This document shows positions 14,631-22,113 of a DNA stretch of 29,634 nt, one piece after another. The stretch comes from Candidatus Woesearchaeota archaeon (GTDB taxonomy: Archaea > Nanobdellota > Nanobdellia > Woesearchaeales > WJKR01): NCBI GenBank assembly GCA_014729015.1, contig WJKR01000064.1:1-29634 (forward strand). The letters are read 5' to 3'. The notes beneath the pieces are model-generated. The model saw only the letters and a program-made list of their open reading frames with translations. It ran no database searches and was not told where the DNA came from. How positions within the stretch are numbered: the stretch's first letter is position 1; each line of letters opens with the position of its first letter. Position numbers and translations under genes: made by a program.

Positions 14631-15305
14631 TTATTGTTTGATTGCTTTCAGGACGAAGAAGCAAGGGTATGTGTCCCCATTCACTTTTTCTGATGAGGGG
14701 AAATCTCCGTGTTCCGAAAAATGTGTTATTCTGTATTTTGAGAGGAATTCAGGATTGAGGTATTCGTTCATGGTGTGTGTTGGTTCATGTGCTGACACAG
14801 TTCCCCCGAAAAATACTGAGGTGACTATTTCTTGTGTGAAGTAGTCTTTGGGGTGTTTTTTCTTCTCGAGAAATTGTCTTAATGGATGGACTGCTAAGTA
14901 TGCCATTGTGCCTCCTGGTTTGAGGACTCGATCCATTTCTGCCAAGACTTGAGGAACTTTGGTAGATGCTTGTAGGGCGTACTTACTCACCACAAGGTCG
15001 AATGTCTGATCTTCATAGGGTAGATGCTCCATATTGCCTGTGATGATGTTGGCTTGTGTATTATCACTGGCGAGACGCACCAATTCATTTGAAGCATCTA
15101 TGCCATAGCAATGAGCTCCTTGCTGTTCAAATAGTTTGATATCGTATCCGTCTCCACAGCCCACGTCGAGAATAGTTTTTCCTTTCATAGCGATGTCAAT
15201 TAACATGGTGTAGTATTCTTTTCGGCTGATTGCATTGTGCGTATCTGTTCCTTCAACAAAAGTTTTGGCAAATTTGTCGTATTGCTGTACAATATCTTCA
15301 ATCAT
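14631..15305 (-). CDS. Class I SAM-dependent methyltransferase
   Basis: The 224-residue product has SAM-binding motif I, TILDVGCGDG (44-53), the acidic residue of motif II in YGID (D70), GNMEHLPYEDQTFDLVVS (motif post-II region) and MDRVLKPGG (motif IV-like), as in the Methyltransf_11/UbiE-like group. The substrate cannot be told. The frame is open to 15440, but I use ATG at 15305 because a TATA-like element (about 15330-15340, minus) lies about 28-30 nt upstream. It is divergent from a TrmB-type regulator and the two genes fill one module between island repeats 1 and 2, so the regulator probably controls it. Confidence 0.88.
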   Translation of the reverse strand: MIEDIVQQYDKFAKTFVEGTDTHNAISRKEYYTMLIDIAMKGKTILDVGCGDGYDIKLFEQQGAHCYGIDASNELVRLASDNTQANIITGNMEHLPYEDQTFDLVVSKYALQASTKVPQVLAEMDRVLKPGGTMAYLAVHPLRQFLEKKKHPKDYFTQEIVTSVFFGGTVSAHEPTHTMNEYLNPEFLSKYRITHFSEHGDFPSSEKVNGDTYPCFFVLKAIKQ

Positions 15306-15308
15306 AAC

Positions 15309-15359
15309 CACTAAATAGTGATAAATACATATATATTTATGTTGTAATAGTTTGTTACA
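15309..15359. promoter_or_regulatory. Divergent promoter with candidate operators (methyltransferase/TrmB)
   Basis: Contains two inverted repeats: CACTA-AA-TAGTG (15309-15320), next to the predicted methyltransferase start, and TGTAA-7 nt-TTACA (15343-15359), between the two TATA elements. Both are plausible sites for the TrmB-like regulator; neither is proven. Confidence 0.4.
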
Positions 15360-15370
15360 GCAAATCAGAA

Positions 15371-15380
15371 TATTTAAATA
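15371..15380 (+). promoter_or_regulatory. TATA box of the TrmB-like gene
   Basis: TATTTAAATA centred 27.5 nt before ATG 15403; the transcript would be leaderless. Confidence 0.6.
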
Positions 15381-15402
15381 CTTGACAGTTTCACGATGTA
15401 AG

Positions 15403-16143
15403 ATGGATGACGTGGATCTCGAACGATTAGGCCTCAACAAGAACGAAGCAAAAGTATACTATGCCTTGTTAGCAAGAGGGCAAGCAACAGCGCAAGAACT
15501 CGTTAAAGCATTAGGCGTCTATAGAAATATTGTCTATGACAACCTTGAAAAACTTACAGAAAAAGGTTTGGTCTCCTTTGTTGTGGAGAAGAACAAGCGA
15601 AAATTCATTGCCGAGCAACCTTCGGCAATAGTAGAATTCTTAGAAGAGAAAGAACGAACACTGCACCAAGACATCGAGCGAGCAAAGAATATGCTTCCGC
15701 AAATAAGCAAACTCATCAACAGCCACCAATCCGCACATGAAGTAACAATATATAGAGGAGTATCTGGACTCAAGAATGTGCTGAATGAGGTGGTCAGAGC
15801 ACAAAAATCATGGTGTATTGGTATCACCAATGAATCAGTCAAGATATTAGGAGAAACGTACTGGAAGAACTACAATCTCAAAAAGAAAGAATATGGAACA
15901 AAAGAATGGCTACTATGGAATGCGGATTTTGTGAATACAGTAATTTCAGACAATGAGCTGAGCAAACATCGCATCCTACCAAAAGAACTTGACCAAGTCA
16001 CCGAGACCATTATGTATGCAGCTAAGGTGGCAATATTTGTCTTCTCAATAACACCAATAGTGATTGTCATAGAAAACAAGGAAGTATTCAACACCTTTAG
16101 AAAACACTTTGACTTCTTGTGGGGCTTGTCAAAACCAAGATGA
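15403..16143 (+). CDS. TrmB-family transcriptional regulator
   Basis: This 246-residue protein starts with a winged helix-turn-helix of the TrmB type (residues about 3-65: LGLNKNEAKVYYALLARGQA, then RNIVYDNLEKLTEKGLVS). A helical linker (EEKERTLHQDIERAKNML) and a C-terminal effector-binding region like that of PLD-fold TrmB members follow (YRGVSGLKNVLNEVV, WCIGITNESV). I use ATG 15403 because the TATA box places transcription start there; an upstream TTG at 15352 would lie before the promoter. It is divergent from the methyltransferase, which it likely represses or activates in response to an unknown ligand. Confidence 0.87.
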   Translation: MDDVDLERLGLNKNEAKVYYALLARGQATAQELVKALGVYRNIVYDNLEKLTEKGLVSFVVEKNKRKFIAEQPSAIVEFLEEKERTLHQDIERAKNMLPQISKLINSHQSAHEVTIYRGVSGLKNVLNEVVRAQKSWCIGITNESVKILGETYWKNYNLKKKEYGTKEWLLWNADFVNTVISDNELSKHRILPKELDQVTETIMYAAKVAIFVFSITPIVIVIENKEVFNTFRKHFDFLWGLSKPR

Positions 16144-16166
16144 GCACAATGATTCTTCTCCAGAGA

Positions 16167-16200
16167 ATCCTCCCAGGCTCATATTACCTTTTCGTGTCAT
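16167..16200 (+). repeat. Island repeat, copy 2 (type A)
   Basis: Starts ATCCTCCCAGGCTCATATT and continues to GTGTCAT, nearly identical to copy 1 over 33-34 nt. It lies between the TrmB gene and the first Fic gene. Confidence 0.7.
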
Positions 16201-16220
16201 TTTAGTATTCGAGAATCATA

Positions 16221-16260
16221 GGTGACCACAAATCATTTTTTCTTCTTCTTTGTAGTCACC
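16221..16260. repeat. Inverted repeat at the 3' end of the first Fic gene
   Basis: GGTGACCACAAA (16221-16232) is opposite TTTGTAGTCACC (16249-16260), 11 of 12 paired. It spans the Fic stop codon, so the message end can form a hairpin. The same 10-mer recurs around the Fic promoter. Confidence 0.65.
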
Positions 16261-17162
16261 TGTTTGAGTGTCTTCTTGTATTGTTTTATCAGGAATTGCA
16301 TTGTCGGTCGTAATTTGTCATTCTTCTGATATTCTTGCAAAGTATAGTAGTATTCTGCTCGGTCTTCTAAAAGAATGTTTATAGGCGGATAATCATACCT
16401 CAATAACACGAAGTTCAAGAGTAACCGTCCGACGCGACCATTGCCATCCTGAAAGGGGTGAATATCCTCAAATTGGTTGTGCACAATCCCTGCCAGAGCG
16501 AGCGGTTTGAACTTCTGCTTGTTCTTCTTATACCAGCTAACCAGTTCTTTGAGCTCTTTCTCCACATGCTCTGCTGGTGATCCTTGATGAATTATTTCGC
16601 CGCCTCGACCTCGAATAACAATTTCCACAGTACGCAACTTGCCAGCGAAAGTTTTTGATCCTGCAAAACAGAGCTTGTGCAGTTTCAAGATAAGACTCAA
16701 AGAAAAATCCTGCTTTGTCGAACGTATAAAAGCAATCGCTTTCGCAACGCCTTTCGTCTCTCGTTCATCATCATCCTTCACTTCTTTGCTCTTAAGGATG
16801 AGGGGGACTTCATCAGGCAAAACACTTGACCCTTCAATCGCATTCGTATTATAGACGAATGCTTCTGTGAATTGCTGCCATTGTCGCTCGCTGAAATGAA
16901 AGACTTCAATTTTTTCGTCAAATTTGTTGAGTGATTGGAGCTGCTTATCAGTCAGGGAGAAATCGAAAACGTCTGTCTTAAGCTCTTTTGCCTGTTCTTC
17001 AAGTATTTCTTTAGCTCGATTGGAAAGCTTTTCCAATTGTTTTTCAGAGAGATTCGTGCCGAGATAACGCCTGAGTTTGACAACCTTACCACCCTCATCC
17101 CTAAATGAGTGCACTAAATAGTATTTTATGCTTTTTCCAGATTTTCGCCTCTCAAGGAACAT
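16233..17162 (-). CDS. Fic-domain protein (predicted class II, autoinhibited AMPylase)
   Basis: The 309-residue protein carries the canonical Fic motif HPFQDGNGRVGR (235-246). Upstream of it is a helix with TNAIEG (106-111), matching the S/T-x-x-x-E-G/N inhibitory motif, so the active site is expected to be self-blocked by the Glu. The first about 95 residues are a charged domain (LVHSFRDEGGKVVKLRRYLG, then coiled-coil-like) and the C terminus is a Lys tail. Fic enzymes of this type transfer AMP from ATP to Ser, Thr or Tyr hydroxyls of target proteins. A TATA element sits 27 nt upstream of the ATG (leaderless). Both gene ends carry copies of GGTGACCACA, and island repeats lie on both sides. 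Confidence 0.9.
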   Translation of the reverse strand: MFLERRKSGKSIKYYLVHSFRDEGGKVVKLRRYLGTNLSEKQLEKLSNRAKEILEEQAKELKTDVFDFSLTDKQLQSLNKFDEKIEVFHFSERQWQQFTEAFVYNTNAIEGSSVLPDEVPLILKSKEVKDDDERETKGVAKAIAFIRSTKQDFSLSLILKLHKLCFAGSKTFAGKLRTVEIVIRGRGGEIIHQGSPAEHVEKELKELVSWYKKNKQKFKPLALAGIVHNQFEDIHPFQDGNGRVGRLLLNFVLLRYDYPPINILLEDRAEYYYTLQEYQKNDKLRPTMQFLIKQYKKTLKQVTTKKKKK

Positions 17163-17174
17163 ACAATACTATAA

Positions 17175-17214
17175 GGTGACCACATATTTAAATTTTTCTT
17201 ATTTTGTGGTCACC
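17175..17214. repeat. Inverted repeat bracketing the promoter of the first Fic gene
   Basis: GGTGACCACA (17175-17184) and TGTGGTCACC (17205-17214) are a perfect 10-bp inverted repeat. They enclose TATTTAAAT (17185-17193), the presumed TATA box, centred about 27 nt before ATG 17162. It could be an operator or the end of a mobile unit. Confidence 0.7.
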
Positions 17215-17218
17215 CAGT

Positions 17219-17278
17219 ATCCTCCCAGGCTCATAACCCGTCTCACTGGCCATTCCCTTGCCAAACCTATAAAAAAGA
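17219..17278 (+). repeat. Island repeat, copy 3 (type B, promoter-bearing)
   Basis: Starts ATCCTCCCAGGCTCATAACC and ends in TATAAAAAAGA. Positions 17222-17278 equal copy 4 (18594-18650) at 56 of 57 bases. It contains a plus-strand TATA box (17268-17275). About 27 nt on is ATG 17299, which opens only a 21-codon frame to 17364, possibly the relic of a gene once driven by this promoter. Confidence 0.8.
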
Positions 17279-17319
17279 CTTTTCTTTCTCAATGATGTAT
17301 GAGTGAGCCGAAACTATAT

Positions 17320-17356
17320 TTAATGAACAAAAAAAGAGTTTTTCTTTCACTTTTTG
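17320..17356. terminator. Possible A/T-rich hairpin terminator
   Basis: AACAAAAA on one side and TTTTTGTT on the other can pair just beyond the stop of the second Fic gene (17357), with T tracts on both strands. Confidence 0.35.
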
Positions 17357-18499
17357 TTATTTAATCAAGTGCTCATGGAGCAGCAAGTGATGGAAAAGCA
17401 TGGTCAATCGCCTATCATCTCGTTTCTTTGAGAGTTTTGTCAATCCCATGTATTCATCAAAACACCCCATCTTAATGACTAGTAATGGTATGGAGTATTT
17501 CAACAACACCCAGTTGAGCACCATCCTCGTCGTCCGACTATTACCATCGGAAAATGGGTGTATGTGCTGGAGCTCATTATGGACAAACCCTGCTTCCTTC
17601 AAGCATTGTTCTTTTGACGTTATTCGCTGCAATGCAGCGCAATAGCTTTCTACAAGAGAACGAACTTCAGATGGCTTTGCCGTCTTGAAAGAAGGATTGC
17701 CTTGTATCGTGTTGTGCGTCTTCTTGTACTTGCCAGCGTTGCGATGCAAGCTGAACAATACTGCCTTGTTGAGTTCGCAAAGATGGCTTGGTGTTATTTC
17801 TTCGTGCAAGTTTTCTAGAACGTAATGCATCGCCTCGTTGAGGTTCTTGATCATCTGCACATCTTTCTTTGGCTTGTCAGGATAGATGTCATTAACAAGC
17901 AACTCGCGCGTCTCTCCCGTGGTGACCGTGCTTCCTTCGAGCTGCGCAGAACCAGATAAGAAAGAGAACACCTCATCATCAAAAGGATTAATGTCGTGCG
18001 TTCGTAACTTCAAGACTTCATCAAAGAGAGGGATGTAAGGGGTTGAACGCAACGCAAAAGATGTGTTGCTGAGCGCAACAACTGTAGCAAACAATTGATG
18101 CCTGAGCACGAGGCCTTCACGAGGCCTTTTCTTGGTCAACAACAAGAATTGATTCTCTTCCAAATAACCCAGCAATTCAGTATTCCTCTTGTTGCCAATA
18201 AGCTTTTTCGGACGAAGGAGAGGCGCGTGCGCAAATACCTCTTTGATGATGACCGGCATGTTCTTCGAGAAAAAAACATTATAATCCAAACCATTCTTTA
18301 GACAGTATTTTATGATGCGAAGAGCATTCGTCGTCGCAGCCTTCTTCATAGGAACATAGGACTGCTGTTTCTTTTGCACCCATCCCTTTACCGCCAACTC
18401 ATCCAGCTGCGCATACACCGGTTTCTTGAAAGGAAGATCCTTGGCTTTACAAGGAGCTCTCTCAATGATTTCCGCAAAAACATCATAGATGGTCGGCAT
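17357..18499 (-). CDS. Fic-domain protein with N-terminal winged helix
   Basis: From ATG 18499 this is a 380-residue protein. Residues about 1-50 look like a winged helix (IYDVFAEIIERA, AQLDELAVKGWVQKK). A middle domain ends with SAQLEG (184-189), an S-x-x-x-E-G inhibitory motif, and the Fic motif is HPFSDGNSRTTR (314-325). The usual small residue after GN is replaced by Ser, but the catalytic His, Asp, Asn and both Arg are kept. A TATA box (18522-18530, minus) is centred 26.5 nt before the ATG, so the mRNA is probably leaderless; longer upstream frames run through repeat copy 4 and are rejected. It is distinct from the neighbouring Fic gene and flanked by 57-bp direct repeats. Confidence 0.88.
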   Translation of the reverse strand: MPTIYDVFAEIIERAPCKAKDLPFKKPVYAQLDELAVKGWVQKKQQSYVPMKKAATTNALRIIKYCLKNGLDYNVFFSKNMPVIIKEVFAHAPLLRPKKLIGNKRNTELLGYLEENQFLLLTKKRPREGLVLRHQLFATVVALSNTSFALRSTPYIPLFDEVLKLRTHDINPFDDEVFSFLSGSAQLEGSTVTTGETRELLVNDIYPDKPKKDVQMIKNLNEAMHYVLENLHEEITPSHLCELNKAVLFSLHRNAGKYKKTHNTIQGNPSFKTAKPSEVRSLVESYCAALQRITSKEQCLKEAGFVHNELQHIHPFSDGNSRTTRMVLNWVLLKYSIPLLVIKMGCFDEYMGLTKLSKKRDDRRLTMLFHHLLLHEHLIK

Positions 18500-18521
18500 G
18501 AGCGGACAAAAACATCTTGAG

Positions 18522-18530
18522 TATATAAAA
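18522..18530 (-). promoter_or_regulatory. TATA box of the second Fic gene
   Basis: TTTTATATA on the minus strand, centred 26.5 nt before ATG 18499. Confidence 0.6.
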
Positions 18531-18593
18531 TTAACTATTTTAATAGAAAAATAGCAAAAAAAGTTAATTAAAAAGAATTTTTTCATCAAAGGT

Positions 18594-18650
18594 CTCCCGG
18601 GCTCATAACCCGTCTCACTGGCCATTCCCTTGCCAAACCTATAAAAAAGA
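18594..18650 (+). repeat. Island repeat, copy 4 (type B, promoter-bearing)
   Basis: CTCCCGGGCTCATAACCCG to AAAAAAGA, 56 of 57 bases equal to copy 3. Its TATA box (18640-18647) is centred 26.5 nt before ATG 18670, so the repeat supplies the promoter of the truncated helicase. Confidence 0.8.
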
Positions 18651-18669
18651 GCTTGTGTTCTTCTGTGAT

Positions 18670-20274
18670 ATGCTTGGTGAACCAAAAAAAGGCGTTGTTG
18701 CTCCATTAGAACACTTTTCTGACCCAGTCATCTCCATCGCTCTAGACACGTTCAAGAAAGAACGACAACTCATTACGTTTGTCAATACGAAGCGAGGAGC
18801 TGAGTCGCAAGCAGAGAAAATAGCCGCAAAACTTGAAACGACCGAAGAATACTCATTACTGGCTGACAAAGCCTTGAAAGCCTTATCTTCACCTACCAAA
18901 CAATGCAAGCGATTAGCTTTGTGTCTCAAAAAAGGTGTTGCTTTTCATCACGCTGGCTTGCATAGTAAGCAACGAGAACTCATCGAAGAAGGCTTCCGAG
19001 AAAAAAAGATTAAATCTATCTGCGCGACGCCGACTCTTGCATTTGGCCTAGATCTTCCAGCATTCAGAGTTATTGTCCGTGACTTGAAACGCTACGGCGG
19101 TCCTTGGGGAATGACCAGCATCCCTGTTCTTGAGTACGAGCAGATGTGCGGACGCTGCGGACGCCCAGGCAAGGATCCTTGGGGAGAAGCGATCTGCATT
19201 GCAAAGAACGACCGAGAAGCGAAACAGATCACCGAATTCTATCTCAAAGGAGAGCCTGAAGAGATTTATTCAAAACTAGCAGTCGAACCAGTCTTACGCA
19301 CCTATATATTATCATTAGTCGCTTCAGAGTTCGTCATTGATAAGCAATCATTGTTTGATTTCTTTGGCAAAACGTTCTACGCCGCTCAATATGGTGATAC
19401 TGACAAGCTCCGCCGCATCCTGGAGAGCATGATTATCAAGTTGCAGGAGTGGGAATTCCTCAAGCCTACACACAACAAGGACGACTTCACGAGCGCCGCT
19501 GACATGGACCATGATGAAGCACTTGAGGCAACACCGATCGGCAAAAGAGTGTCAGAATTGTATTTGGACCCGTACACCGCGCATCACTTGCTCAAAGGAT
19601 TGCATCGGAGCACGGCGAAAGCGAAGAGCGTGTTCGCGCTCACCCATCTCTGCAGTTCTTGTTTAGAATTACGACCTTATGTCAAGGTGCGTCAGGCTGA
19701 ATTTGAAAAAATCGAAGAGAAGATGGCCTTGGAAGAGCCACGATTATTGCACGTGGCGCCTACTCATTATAGCGATGAGTTCGACACCTACCTGGACACG
19801 GTCAAGACGGCCATGCTGTTCGAGGCATGGATGGAAGAGGCAGACGAAGAAACATTGTTGGAAGGGTTCAATGTACGACCGGGCGAACTGCACGCGAAAC
19901 TAGAACGCATGGACTGGTTGGTGTACGCTGCCAGTGAGCTCGCAAAGCTCACCTCCTTCCATGAGCAACGAAAATCATTGCTGCAGCTCAAAGTCCGATT
20001 GAAGCACGGCGCGAAAAAAGAACTCCTGCCACTCCTCAAACTCAGGGCTGTCGGCAGGGTCAGGGCGAGAAAGCTCTACCGAAACAACATCAAGGACGTT
20101 GCAGGAATACAACGAGCAGACATCACCCTGCTAGCCCAACTCCTGGGCAAGGCCATCGCGTTCAAGCTCAAGGAACAAGTCGGCCAGAGGCTCAGTCCAG
20201 AACAGGTGCAGGTCAAGCCGGGAAAGCGCAAAGGGCAGAAGAGCGTTGTCGACTGGGAAGAACAAGATATTTAA
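18670..20274 (+). pseudogene. hel308: Hel308-type helicase lacking the first RecA domain
   Basis: The remaining 534 residues match the second half of Hel308/Ski2-type DNA helicases. Visible are motif IV (LITFVNTKRGAE, 34-45), VAFHHAGL (90-97), motif V (ATPTLAFGLDLPA, 119-131), motif VI (QMCGRCGRPGKDPWGEA, from 158), then winged-helix and ratchet regions and a C-terminal helix-hairpin-helix-like part (LKLRAVGRVRARKLY). Q motif, Walker A, DEAH box and motif III, about 200 residues, are missing, so ATP-driven unwinding is not expected. The 5' break coincides with island repeat 4. The frame extends to a GTG at 18655, but the repeat's TATA box fits ATG 18670. It may be a decaying gene or an expressed fragment. 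Confidence 0.82.
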
Positions 20275-20275
20275 A
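20268..20275 (+). promoter_or_regulatory. TATA box of the GH15 gene
   Basis: TATTTAAA overlaps the helicase stop and is centred 27.5 nt before ATG 20299. Confidence 0.55.
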
Positions 20276-20298
20276 GGAACACCTTTCTTGAGATGCCC

Positions 20299-22113
20299 AT
20301 GCTCAACTACGGCATCATCGGGAACTGCAAGACCAACGCCTTGGTCAACAAGCGCGCGGGCATCGAGTGGTTCTGCTACCCGGACCACAACAGCCCCTCG
20401 GTCTTCGCAAAAATCCTGGACAAGAAACAGGGCGGCAGCTTCGAACTGGCACCGAAAGGATCATACAAGGTCAAGCAGCGCTACCACGAGCAGACGAACA
20501 TCCTCGAAACGACGTTCACGAGCAACAGCGCCAAGTTCGTGGTGTACGACTTCTTCCCGCGCTACCGCAAGCTCCTACCGAAAAAGAAGCGGAAGCTGTT
20601 CAAGCAGAACAACCTGGTCAGGGTCATCAAGCCCCTCAGGGGTAAGCCGTTCGTCAAGGTCAAGTACGAACCCAGGCTGAACTACGCGAAAGGGGAGAAC
20701 CGGCACCGCGTCGTCAAAGGGAAGCTGGCCACCAGGAACAAGCACCGAAAGCTCACCATGGTCAGCAACGTCGACTACGATTTCATCATCAACCAGCTCT
20801 ACTTCAAGGTGGACTGCACCAAGTACTTCGTCATCGGCGACCCCAAGGACGCGGCGAACTTCAACGCGACGAAGATGCTCCGGTTGCTGAACGCGACGAG
20901 GAGCTACTGGAAGAAGTGGGTGAGCACCCTAGTGTTACCGGAAGAGAACAAGCAAGCCATCATCCGATCGGCGCTGACGCTCAAGCTGCTCACCTACTCC
21001 GAGACCGGGGCGATAATCGCAGCGGCCACCACATCGATACCGGAAGAACTCGGCACCGAACGGACATGGGACTACCGGTTCTGCTGGGTACGAGACGCCG
21101 TCTTCACCGTGGACGCGTTCAAAAAGATCGGCCGCGACCACGAGGCGAAGAAGCTCATGGAGTTCATGTTCGAGAACAGCATGAAGCAGAGCAAGCCGTT
21201 GCAGCTCATGTACGGCATCAACGGCGAGATCAAGCTCACCGAGAAGAAGCTGGAGTACCTCGCAGGGTTCAAGGACAGCAGGCCTGTCAGGGTGGGCAAC
21301 GCCGCCTACGCGCAGAAGCAGAACGACATCTACGGCAGCCTCATCGACCTATTATACCTGTACTACGTGTTCTACGAGTACGAGAAGAAGATGACCAAGA
21401 AGTACTGGAACTTCGTCAACTACCTCGTGAAAGAGATAGAGAAGCACTGGCGCGAGAAGGACCACGGCATCTGGGAGTTCAGGAAGCAGATGCAGCACTT
21501 CACGTACAGCAAGCTGATGTGCTTCGTCGGCGTCGACCGCGCCCTCCGCATCGCGCAGCACTTCGAGAAGCACAAGAAGGCCGAGGAGTGGGCGCAGCTC
21601 CGCGACACGATACGAGAAGACCTCCTGAAGAAGGCATGGAACGAGAAGCGACGGGCGTTCACCATGCACTACGGCAGCGACGAACCGGACGCCGCCGCGC
21701 TGAAGATGAGCTATCACAACTTCCTCGAGCACGACGACCCGAGACTAGTGAACACGATCAAGACCATCCACGAGGAGCTGACCACGAGGGGACTGGTGCA
21801 GCGCTACAAGGTACAAGACGACTTCGGCACGTCAGCCTCTGCGTTCACCATCTGCAGCTTCTGGCTCATGGACGCGCTGTTCAAGATAGGGGAGGAGCAG
21901 GAAGCGAGGAAGATGTACAAGCGGCTGCGGCGATGCGCGAACCCCCTCGGCCTGTACTCGGAAGACCTCGACCTGAAGACCAACAGGCTCATCGGCAACT
22001 TCCCCCAGGCCTACACACACATCGCCATGATCAACACGTCCCTGCTGCAGAGCGAGTGGCAGACGCACCGAAAGAAGATCCTGCGGGAAGGCAAGCCGTA
22101 CCGCTTAGCATAG
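20299..22113 (+). CDS. Glycoside hydrolase family 15 (glucoamylase or trehalase-like)
   Basis: The 604-residue cytoplasmic protein has the GH15 N-terminal signature (MLNYGIIGNCKTNALVNKRA, then IEWFCYPDHNSPSVFA). The catalytic-domain motif TSIPEELGTERTWDYRFCWV follows, where WDYR and WVRDA line the sugar site. Near the C terminus YSEDLDLKTNRLIGNFPQAY holds the presumed catalytic base Glu. Members hydrolyse alpha-1,4/1,6-glucans, maltodextrins or trehalose, releasing glucose; the exact substrate cannot be read. There is no signal peptide. ATG 20293 is in frame two codons earlier, but the TATA spacing favours 20299. The gene converges on and overlaps the PRPP synthetase gene by 9 nt. Confidence 0.9.
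   Translation: MLNYGIIGNCKTNALVNKRAGIEWFCYPDHNSPSVFAKILDKKQGGSFELAPKGSYKVKQRYHEQTNILETTFTSNSAKFVVYDFFPRYRKLLPKKKRKLFKQNNLVRVIKPLRGKPFVKVKYEPRLNYAKGENRHRVVKGKLATRNKHRKLTMVSNVDYDFIINQLYFKVDCTKYFVIGDPKDAANFNATKMLRLLNATRSYWKKWVSTLVLPEENKQAIIRSALTLKLLTYSETGAIIAAATTSIPEELGTERTWDYRFCWVRDAVFTVDAFKKIGRDHEAKKLMEFMFENSMKQSKPLQLMYGINGEIKLTEKKLEYLAGFKDSRPVRVGNAAYAQKQNDIYGSLIDLLYLYYVFYEYEKKMTKKYWNFVNYLVKEIEKHWREKDHGIWEFRKQMQHFTYSKLMCFVGVDRALRIAQHFEKHKKAEEWAQLRDTIREDLLKKAWNEKRRAFTMHYGSDEPDAAALKMSYHNFLEHDDPRLVNTIKTIHEELTTRGLVQRYKVQDDFGTSASAFTICSFWLMDALFKIGEEQEARKMYKRLRRCANPLGLYSEDLDLKTNRLIGNFPQAYTHIAMINTSLLQSEWQTHRKKILREGKPYRLA

Noticed and set aside
13755..18650. Insertion sequence or transposon
   Set aside because: No transposase was recognised; the only enzyme of mobility is the interrupted homing endonuclease.
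18500..18706. N-terminal extension of the winged-helix Fic protein through repeat copy 4
   Set aside because: The extension translates a repeat and an AT-rich promoter; the TATA box and ATG at 18499 fit a leaderless start.
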